Assembly: GCF_032854445.1 (NCBI RefSeq) | Contig: NC_088304.1 | Coordinates: 17,213,850-17,277,849, forward strand | Direction: 5' to 3' | From: Liolophura sinensis | Taxonomy: Eukaryota > Mollusca > Polyplacophora > Chitonida > Chitonidae | DNA length: 64,000 bases | Shown here: in pieces, positions 55,401 to 64,000 of the stretch | Layout of the letters: the number at the start of each line of letters is the position of its first letter | Position numbering within the stretch: position 1 is the first letter of the stretch | Made by a program: the position numbers and the translations under genes | Notes under the pieces: generated by a model | Seen by the model: the letters and a program-made list of their open reading frames with translations, nothing else | What the model was told of the DNA's origin: nothing | The model's database searches: none

Positions 55401-57139
55401 TGATCACAATGAATGGAAATCAGTGCGGACCAAATAGCGTCGTGATGTATTAATTTTCGCCCACTGTGTTTGGCCGGTGGTATGTGCATGTGTAACAAGC
55501 TGTCCCCCCGCCACTCCCGGCGTCGTCATTCGAAACGATAAAATCAAACCTGACAAACAGACTTCACTCGCTCGCGTGGTAACTGTTCAACCTGTAATAT
55601 CTGTGGACTGGACAGCTAGTGGGTTTGCGCTATCCACGACCCGTTCTCAGTGACACGTTTGATTGGATTGCAGTATCAAACCGTGTTGTTAAGGTTAATC
55701 CTGGACTGACTTCTTTGCCTGACGGAACGAAGTAGGAGGCAGGGAAGGTTAACGGGAGATAATTTTGGACACATTCCTTTGTCATGTAAGCTGCAAGTTT
55801 GTTTAAACGTACTGAAACAGCCAGAGGGTTTGTCATCACGCACAAGCACTGGCTCTCTACTTCGATGTGAACACAATACACAGCTAGAGTGATTTATCCA
55901 TCTATCCGTACAGGTAAATTTCCTAGGTCTTTTCCTTTGTAGTGGCTGGTTATCGAATAGATTTTAGCCAGTTAAACACTCTCAAATTTTCTTCCAAGTC
56001 ATAGTTTGTATATCGCTCTCTAAAAACAATGGTACCATTTTCCAGAAAAAAAAAACATTTAGCTCGTGTAAAGTACATCAGCAACAACTTCAGGGCGATT
56101 TAGTCTGAAACAACTCGTCGTTTACCTTTGACCACTTTCCCTGAAAGTTACTTACCTCATAAATGGTTGTTTTTGTGTATTTAGATTGGAAGTCCACGCG
56201 TCTTGTTACGCGCAAAACTTTTTTTTACAACATTTGGTGTGTTTCCGTAAAGTCTCAAGTAAAATGCTGAAGGCTGTCGAAGTTTATTTCCTAGATTTTA
56301 GAAGCTAGGCGACAAGTTTTTTGCGAGACTTACTGACTTAGGAGAATATCACTTATCACTCCACTTGCAAACTGTGGTAGGAGAGTAGACTAAGTTTAAC
56401 CCGAATTTATGATTATAGAATATGCATTTAAAGTGATGTGAACTATGTAATACATGGTAAGAGCATGGTTTACATATGTAGCCTATCGATTTTTAGTTTG
56501 ACCGGGTTTATATAACAAATTTATAACCTAAGTTTAATGTTAATTACTTTCCAATCCTTATTTTATATGTCAGTGACTAATGTACCTATCTCAGCAAATT
56601 TGTTTGTAAGCTTTATTAAGCTTTATTACATGGCTGGTAAGTGTTGATCAACTTTTGTGATATGCCGGTCAGTTTTTTTTTTTTTTTGTTCGTCCTTTAA
56701 TCCTTATTCTGACATTGTATCAGACAATGTCTGCAGAACTCCTGGGAAATGAGTAATCAAATTTAGGCTGAAGCTTAGTTACACTGTACTCAAATTTAGA
56801 TTGAAGCTTAGTAACACTGGAAACTCCTCAATTATTCAGCCACCATTCATTTTTATATCTATCTGCCCATGTTTCTTGAATAAATCTTCACTTTATGAAT
56901 CCAGATGCTGTCGGCGGTGGGACGAGGGTTGCGTTCCAAATGGTTACGTTTCAAAATCTTTTTTGAATTTATTCAGATGTTTGTTGTAATTCTTACCTCT
57001 CACTGTTTTCTTACCAAAAGGTTCACACCAGAATATCGCTCCAGTTACATGTACGTGGTATTTTTGTCATCCGGTATGAAGGTGGTTGAACCGACGTGTC
57101 AATGCTCTCCTTGTGTCCGTCCTAACATCTATCACACCT
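52441..57139. other. Non-coding, nothing recognised
   Basis: AT-rich sequence without a recognisable gene. Open frames of 60-100 codons show no domain. Confidence 0.35.
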
Positions 57140-57530
57140 GTTCTTTTGACAAAGATGTCTCTTACAGTTTTCAACGAATCAATGATTATTTCATATTTAG
57201 ACAGGACCGTTGAGATTGACTTTCGTTTTCTTCGCAATCCAGTATGCCTACTGTCGGCCATCTTGGATTTACCAGCCGTCACACAGGATCTTGTGAACAG
57301 GCTGTCTTTAACAGTTTTCAATGGATTAAGTTCGTAATTAGAACTAGAGGCTTATTGAGAGTATAGGGTAGATGTTTGCCGCTATTTTTGTGTTGCTCCT
57401 GTTAGCCGTTATGGATTATGGACGTCACATGTCTCCTTGTGAACAAGACATCTGGATCAGTTTTCAACCAATCAAGTTAATAACTACACAGTGGATTGAG
57501 GTCAGGAGAGGTACGGTAGAGATTGATTTT
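57140..57530 (+). repeat. Degenerate tandem repeat, period ~146 bp
   Basis: A segment like (A/T)CAGTTTTCAA(C/T)..AT(C/T)AA(T/G) recurs at 57164, 57311 and 57457. It is preceded in the last two by TTGTGAACA and followed by GTTGAGATTGA-like sequence in the first and last. Confidence 0.6.
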
Positions 57531-58054
57531 TTTTGTGAATAAATAATAATCATTAAGTTTCATTTTAGCGCCACATGATCTGGCGACCCCCAAGCGCAAA
57601 GTCCAGTAAGGTAATGTTCTACTTAATTGAACACTAGACTACCGCATTGTGATTTTTCTTTAAACCTTTGCCCCAGGATACCTTGTTCACTCTAAGTTGA
57701 TGTCAGAATATAGTTTGCCTCAAAGCGTGAGGCAAGTTACTGTAGAAAATATGCTGTTCATAAGGATTTGGGCTGACTTGTAAGATGGCGGCTTTCTGTC
57801 ATTGTGTACATCCGATTTATATACAAACATAGTGGTGCTTTCATATCCATTAATGTCACCCAACTTACAGGCTTGTGTTTGTTACAGCTGTAGGATGGAC
57901 GACCAAACCTCGAACCACTGTCCAATATGACGAAAGCAGGAGGGATTTTATGCTTTATAAATGTATTTCATGGTATTAGTGTCATTTTAAAGATTTTCTG
58001 TCACGCAAATGAGGTATTTTTTTTTTATTTAAGTGGCGGTATAACTCTGTACAG
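57531..58054. other. Non-coding, ends in an acceptor-like site
   Basis: No gene recognised. A T-rich tract at 58015-58030 precedes a CAG at 58052-58054. Confidence 0.3.
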
Positions 58055-58148
58055 GTTGAGGCTGGAGAAGAGCCAGCGCGCTTCTACGAGTACGTGACAA
58101 ACTTCTGCACTGAGAAACACCGACAAGTTCATCATTTAGCCTTATAAC
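58055..58148 (+). CDS. Candidate terminal coding exon of an unknown host gene
   Basis: A T-rich stretch and ACAG acceptor are followed by 30 sense codons, then TAA at 58145-58147 and immediately GTGAGT, a strong donor. The peptide contains GEEPARFYEYVTNFCTEKHRQ. Codons in this frame are GC-rich at third positions (GCG, CGC, TTC, TAC, GAG, GTG, AAC, TGC), unlike the AT-rich surroundings; the other two frames close early. If real, it is the end of a coding sequence with an intron in the 3' UTR, which is unusual. I do not recognise the protein. No matching upstream exon was identified, and chance remains a realistic explanation. Confidence 0.25.
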
Positions 58149-60159
58149 GTGAGTCTGACGAAACGGATCATTATTGTTTAACGCCACTTCGGCAGTATTG
58201 CAGCCGTATCGGGGCGAAAGGTTTCATTAAGTAAGAACTGAGCAAGACGGTTCCATAGTGTATGCCACGTATCGATACGTGACATACAATATAAAACATT
58301 TTGAAACTACTTCTTCAATCGAAGGCAGTTGCTTTTGATGAAAAACATGCACAGCATCGGTTATATATAGTTGCTAAGGAGATACAGCGATTGATATAGA
58401 CTTCAGTTATTCAGCTGTGTGTCTTTCGCCTTTTCCACCGCATCCTATGATTTAGTTCAGCCTGTTTGGGAGTTGTTTCAGAGTATGTTTTAGCTCAGCC
58501 GGGATAACCGAATCTCGCCGCCTAGTTTTTATTTACCTCATAGCGAATTAGGTTAATTTTGCCACCATATAGAACGGGCAAATAAGTTACAAGTATTTCT
58601 ATGTGATGCATGCAGTTATGAAATTTTACACCCTGTTTATAGAAAAAATATGGGTCTTTTAATGGACTGCAAGTCAAATATACTCGCAACGGGATACTCC
58701 TTAAGTACATTTACAGGAGTTACGGGGAAATATTATCAAGCAGCTAAATGACCCATAGACGTTAGTTGTGATAGGCGTTAGTTGTGATATTAGCTACAGT
58801 TAGCTAATAGTTACAGCTATTGTATGATTACTATATATATATGATGTGGTTGATTTGAGGCGATGTGTATTCTTGGGTACGGCTAGCGTCGGAACGGTTT
58901 GTGGATTCTCATAAATAATACCACTTTTCTCCCTGCCCGATCCCCTATCGCTCTACTGTATGAGACAGTGGCAAATAAGTTCATATAACAGACATAGCCT
59001 AGCTTTGTAGACAGCATTAAAGAACCAACCGCAGAATTAATCGAAGATCAAAAGCTGGGGTGGTTATCTACGATTGAGAATTGACATCTGTATATATTCA
59101 ATTCATTGTATACCTCATATATCGCAGCCGTGGTCTGAGTGAAAAGTAATTGAATTGGCTGGTTACGAAAACAGTCGTGCGGTCCTGTTTATACAATAAC
59201 GGGACCTAGATACATCGTTGTGTTAAATTCGACCAAGTGGTGCAAACGGCTGATTTAGTGAATACGTATTTTGTTTTCAGGCTGATGGTGAAGACGTCTA
59301 GTTGAGTGATAGTATGGACAATGTATGTCTGTATGTGTTTCTCGAGGAACTCAGTATAAGAATAAGCAAGGATGTAAGTGTCTGGTCCAGGGATCACGAA
59401 ACCGTCTCAGACTCAAGTCGAAATTGCAGATCACTTTAAATATTTTATTTCTTACTGAACAAGGTCAAAGTATTTCTTGACAACGTAAATTCTGAGTAAG
59501 TCATTGTAAAACATTAACAAATTTCAGTTAGAATAAAGGACAGGAATGTACCAAAATTCATGATTGAAATTTTGAGTCCAGTCTAAGATCGCTTCGTGAT
59601 CCCTGGGCCATGGTTAACAAGTTGAGTTTATATAGTTTATTGTGTTGCAACGAACAGTTTAAGTATGTCTACTTTTATTTTGTTCCTTTTAGTTGGTGAA
59701 AATGCATTAACCACGTTTATTAGATATCCACAGGATGCCAAGGCATGGCATCATGTAGTAACCTTATTACCACGTTTTCTTCTTGCAACAACATGCATTG
59801 CGAGCATCTCCTCGTTGTCCCTCGGCAGGATGCATGTCTGTCATTGTAAGCCTTTGTTAAACACTGCCGAGCAATTCGAGAACAAGTCGATAATTCCTCC
59901 CAATGTCTGTTTATCCCTGGAAAATCGTGTACATTATATGGGCTGTATGTATAGGCGACATAAATGACTACAGTGAAAATAAAACTAAAGCAGCGACGGT
60001 AGTCTGCGACGATAGTGACGATTTGCCAACTACAGTTGGCAAATGATCAAGTAACCGGTGAAATCCGGTCTCTTGTCAGTTTGCTTCAGTTGAATTTTTG
60101 CTCTCATTATTCATGTGAATGCTAAATAAGTAGCAAATGATAATTAGCAAAACCCTTCC
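58149..60159. other. Non-coding, nothing recognised
   Basis: The open frame 59665-59967 (100 codons) shows no recognisable domain. Confidence 0.35.
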
Positions 60160-60250
60160 TCCCCCCCCCCCCCCCATAATGCTGGTCGTCGTCGAATAAG
60201 TGAAATAATCTTGAATACGGCGTAAAACACACCAGTCAAATAAGTAAACA
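60160..60250 (+). mobile_element. SINE (MetaSINE-like) 3' fragment
   Basis: After a C-run at 60162-60175 it keeps ATAATGCTGG, AATAAGTGAAAT and TACGGCGTAAAACAC, then a short AAATAAGT tail. Confidence 0.7.
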
Positions 60251-61000
60251 TACAACCCTTCCCCTAGGACCATGACTGAAGCGGAATTAGGTAAAGGAGA
60301 ACAAAACAATGATGTTCATTGCAATTTACTAGACCCTACTGGTACAGAAATGCTCAATCATGATTCTATCTACTTTTATTTACGGTCGAATTTGTGTTCT
60401 AAGGGACCAGTTTTGATTCGACATGCATTTTCTTACGCTTTATACCAGCCCTTGTCCTGTTTGTGGCAACCTTAATTTCTTTAGGTATGATGTGTTCTAC
60501 TTAAGAAGATACTAATAGCTTGTCTTTAAGTGGTCCATTGAGCTGTCCAGTTATCTAGTATTTACGGTAAATTGCAGTAATCTTCACTACTGACCAACCT
60601 TAAACCCATGGTGTGAAAAGCAGCGCCACTCATTTACTGGCCACGTTTAGTCTTTGTTTATTTATAAGTTGGAATCTTGAACGATGACTCCTCAAAAATC
60701 GGCCGTCTTTTTCGGGGTATAGTGGGTAAATTAGGCGTGAAGAGGCCATACAGTGTGGTGGTGTGTTATTGCTGGAGAGCACAGTCACGAGCTTCTCCTG
60801 TGTTAATATGTAATAGGTAACTGGTGCGCATGACTGCCAATAGACACCATAAACAGGTGGTCTTGTCTGCAGACATGGTATTGTCACGATCATTTACATT
60901 TAATATGAGGAAGGCAGGCACTGTAAATAGAAAGTCGGGTTTAACAGCATACCCTTGTGATGTTTACCATGAAAGGATATTCGTGATTTGTTTGATGTCG
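60251..61000. other. Non-coding, nothing recognised
   Basis: No gene recognised. Confidence 0.35.
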
Positions 61001-61080
61001 GCCTATCGGTTCATCTGTCTTTGTCAGTACGTCTATCTGTCTTTGTCAGTCCGTCTATCTGTCTTTCTGTCAGTCCGAAT
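61001..61080 (+). repeat. Short tandem repeat, ~23 bp unit
   Basis: Three copies of a GTC(T/C)ATCTGTCTTTGTCAGT-like unit. Confidence 0.7.
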
Positions 61081-61109
61081 GTATGTATGTGTGTTTTTCC
61101 GCAAGGCCA

Positions 61110-61600
61110 TCTAGATACATGTCACAATAATAACTAGCATAACACATACGGATGATATTGGCAAACTAAGTAATACATAGAGACAAATGTATATGGTAAT
61201 ATAAGAATTAATATAATTAGTAAATAAGTAAGTGCTTAGAGAAATGCAGTTCTACAAGGAAACAATATTTACAAGATAGAACAGACTAGAAAAATACAGA
61301 TGTGAGTCAGAAGTTAATGTTAGAGCATAGTGTTTAAGGTAACGTGATTGAAAACTGGAAAGTGTGGGAGCTTCTTTATAACCTGAAGGTAGTGAATTCC
61401 ACAATAAATTGCCTGGAAAGGTGTAATTGTTTCCGAGATAATTAGTTATTGGTGGTAATAGTTATGCCTTGAATTTCGTAGATTAAAATTGGACATTTTA
61501 ATATTGGGAATAAGTTTTTTTTTTAGATAGCTGGGAGTAAGGTTGAGTAAGGTTAGCTAAATAGTATGCAGACGTTCCGCGTAGATTAAGTAATTATCTT
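61110..61600 (-). mobile_element. LINE 3' fragment (end of reverse transcriptase ORF plus 3' UTR)
   Basis: On the minus strand, segments LNLTPSYLKKKLIPNIKM, FNLRNSRHNYYH and, one frame on, YTFPGNLLWNSLPSGYKEAPTLSSF are encoded at about 61555-61345. A W-N-SLP...TLSSF ending is characteristic of LINE RT C-termini. The 3' UTR runs down to about 61110. It is severely truncated at the 5' end and frameshifted, and differs from the LINE at 18603-21135. Confidence 0.7.
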
Positions 61601-63855
61601 ATAGTAATTGTTAACACAGTACAGCGTTGCCTGGAATAGGTAACTTCTTGCTGCGGGATATTTAAAGGAGTTAGCACCGAGCTGAACACCGGTTTAACAT
61701 CTGTGTTCTCAGATCTGGGTTTTGGGGTCCGTGTCACAAAGCACATGTGGCGTTAGCTATAGTACTACCATTGTGATGTTTACATGTATGTAATGCTACA
61801 TCCTCATGCCGAGAGTGGCTCCTAGAGGTAACAGTTAAGGCTGTTGGGCTAAAAAAAGATCTCACGGTCTGATCGGCCTGAAACTTGCTGTGGTCTTGAG
61901 GTCCTCAAGTAAACCGCATTGCTAAGCACGTGGCCATATGTTTGTGAAAGGTATATCCATTGTTGTCCCTAAATCTTACCAGGGATTATCCCCAATTCCC
62001 TCCTTCTGTTCTGTTCTCTTCATGTATCTATGTCCTTGTTTGTCAGCGAGAGATCTCTCAATGTCTCTTCTAACCCGCGCACGGCGTGAGCGTTGTCATC
62101 CCTTTAGTGCTTGTTAAATAAGCCATTGTTATCCGTGGACACTTGTGCGTTGTTTTGGATTCCGTGTTCGCGAATCCCGCATCTGACACTGACGTTACTC
62201 GACGCGAGTAGATCGATGCTCAGCTCAAACAGTATCAAGCCTAACGCCTCTCGGTGTAAATGTCTCCTTCAAGCCAAAAATCTTGTCGGAGTTTCTTGTT
62301 GGACGACAGCCGTCGACTTTTTTCAACATGTCATTCTCAGCTAATGACCAATTACTCCGGGCTAATGGCAGTGTGGAGATCAGTGATTTCATATTTTCAA
62401 TGTTTATGAAAGGACTAGGCAGTTAAAGCCATGGTATATTTTGTCCACCTAGTGCTGACCGTGTAGTATGGATTGAAGACGCATTAACAGCCGTTTGACA
62501 AATCTGGGTATCTGGGAAAAAACATGACACGCAACTGAGTTTGACATTGTGCGATTGCAATGTATTCTACGATTTGAACGAAAGCGAACTGAAAACTATT
62601 TAGATGTGAACTTGATTTTGGTAGTTTGATGTTGCAACCTACCGTTTTCCTTGGTCTATGTAACGTGGATGATTTGAAGGTATGACTTTTGAAATACCTC
62701 TTAAGCTTCCAGTCTTATGGCATGGAATATATGGATAACAGCCCGTCTATAGCACTTTATAGCTGATGAACAATTACGTGGAGAGCAACTTTAACTTATA
62801 ATGCAGAGCCTCAAGAGTCAATTTAGTCTGAAATGACACCGATGTAAACAACCTTTTGGGTCTTTAAGAAAAAGAGAATTTGTGAAGTCTGTCAAGATGT
62901 ATACAGATTTGTGACAAAATGGCTTTGTTGCAAGTGAGTCGTTGCCGAGTTCTTTCTGTCACTGGTGTCATCTGTGAGTCGTTTAAATTTCACATGCCAT
63001 ATCGCATATAAGTCTTAATTTTGAAAACAGATCTCTGCATTGTTGACACAGAATGTGTGCTAAGTAAATAGCACGACCGTTACAGTTACCTTACAGTTAT
63101 ACATGTTCGATGGACAATGAGCTTTCTTTGCCACCACCCGCCTTTTTTCCCCTCTCTTGCTGAAGAAAACGCCAAATAAACACAACAAATGAATAAATGA
63201 TTTCTCCGTTTCATTTCATTGAGCTAAGCAATGAATCGCTTATTAGACAATTTTACCGTTCCAGCCATTTAGCCATAATTAACTGTTTATAATGGACTGA
63301 CCCCATGCCTAATCAATTCAACTGGACGAATCATGCTGGTGAACCAATGCCCGTTTTCTTAATTATCGTATTTACGTAACACAGTCGCATTGTTAAATGG
63401 TTTTAGCCTCGTCGAATGTATCCATTTGGTTGTGTAATGAATTTTACTATTGTATGGTGTGGTTGCCAAACTTTATGCATCCACTTTCCCTCTGAAATTC
63501 TCTGGAGACAGCTGGGCGATGGAGACGTTTGATCAAAAGGATGATTCTTGATGAGAATTCAATATACCACGTTCTTATCCCTAGTCGATTCCTTGTCATC
63601 TGCCGGTAGGATTGATCATGTTAGGAGGAACATCGATTTCTCGTTTTCTTTTGTTTCTGTGTAGTCTTCACGGTCACTCACTTAAGAAGTAGGTTCCCGC
63701 AATAAACAAAGCATTTCCAGTGAGTATAATTCCACTCCTTCCACTGCATCCCAACTCCCCATTGGTGTCCCCATTGGTCTTGTATAATACCAGACGATGT
63801 CACATTGACATGCTTAGAGCCTTGACAGCCTCCTAGGCCTCAAACTGCATGCCCA
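61601..63855. other. Non-coding, nothing recognised
   Basis: The open frame 62111-62344 shows no domain. No repeat family recognised. Confidence 0.35.
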
Positions 63856-63857
63856 AC

Positions 63858-63940
63858 AATTTTTTTTTTCCAAAATCTCCACAAGCTTTTTTTCTCAAAA
63901 ACTTCAGAGGCTTTTTTTTTCAAAAACTCCACTGACTTCT
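63858..63940 (+). repeat. T-rich ~28-bp tandem repeat
   Basis: Three imperfect copies of a poly-T run followed by C(C/A)AAAA(T/C)T(C/T)CAC-like sequence. Confidence 0.6.
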
Positions 63941-64000
63941 CATTCGTTTTGTCCAGGTGTTTTCTCTTTCCTGTGCCACACATCATTTGTCCATTTGGAT

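Noticed and set aside
59665-59967. 100-codon open frame with a hydrophobic start
   Set aside because: A signal-peptide-like start alone is weak; the remainder shows no family features in AT-rich DNA.

Overview
This window is animal nuclear DNA, most likely from a lophotrochozoan and probably a mollusc. There is no operon structure and no ribosome-binding sites. Most of the sequence is AT-rich non-coding DNA. It carries Ty3/Gypsy, Penelope-like, LINE and PIF/Harbinger relics, tRNA-derived SINEs whose 3' end resembles molluscan MetaSINEs, Helitron-like elements with internal tandem arrays, and many TACATGTA motifs. The species cannot be named from the sequence. No complete host gene is recognisable; one short terminal-exon-like segment (58055-58148) is the only host coding candidate. 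Nearly everything that can be annotated is mobile or repetitive DNA.

Layout. 1-2100: copies of a short terminal-repeat-like sequence, a 1.0-kb internally deleted Gypsy element (470-1479) with a 4-bp target duplication, and a SINE. 3004-10027: a nearly complete minus-strand Ty3/Gypsy element. It has two long LTRs, a proline-type primer site, a polypurine tract, a SAP-like and coiled-coil gag, a CCHC knuckle and a DTG protease, and then integrase BEFORE reverse transcriptase/RNase H. That is the order of Gmr1-type Gypsy elements. It is dead by one frameshift and two in-frame stops. It landed in sequence that also occurs uninterrupted at 13025-13222. 10090-12500: a decayed Penelope-like element whose GIY-YIG domain lies upstream of its RT. 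14000-16700: SINEs, small tandem repeats and a Harbinger remnant. 18603-21135: a 5'-truncated LINE on the minus strand. 21480-22060: degenerate direct repeats. 25048-25290: a long imperfect palindrome. 29811-30632: a 22-bp minisatellite split by a SINE. 36266-40840: a ~180-bp satellite array, itself interrupted by a 1.97-kb Helitron-like element (38688-40657) that carries its own 94-bp array. 42-64 kb: mostly featureless, with SINE copies, short tandem repeats, a LINE 3' fragment (61110-61600) and the exon candidate.

How the parts relate. The Gypsy element encodes (in broken form) a full retrotransposition cycle: LTR promoter, tRNA priming, capsid, protease, integrase, RT and RNase H. The SINEs have Pol III box-like heads and would have depended on LINE machinery in trans. 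The satellite regions appear to be mobile elements with expanded internal tandem repeats rather than free-standing satellites. Nothing here looks like a new defence or metabolic system. The most interesting signals are the permuted domain orders of the Gypsy and Penelope-like elements and the nested array-bearing elements.
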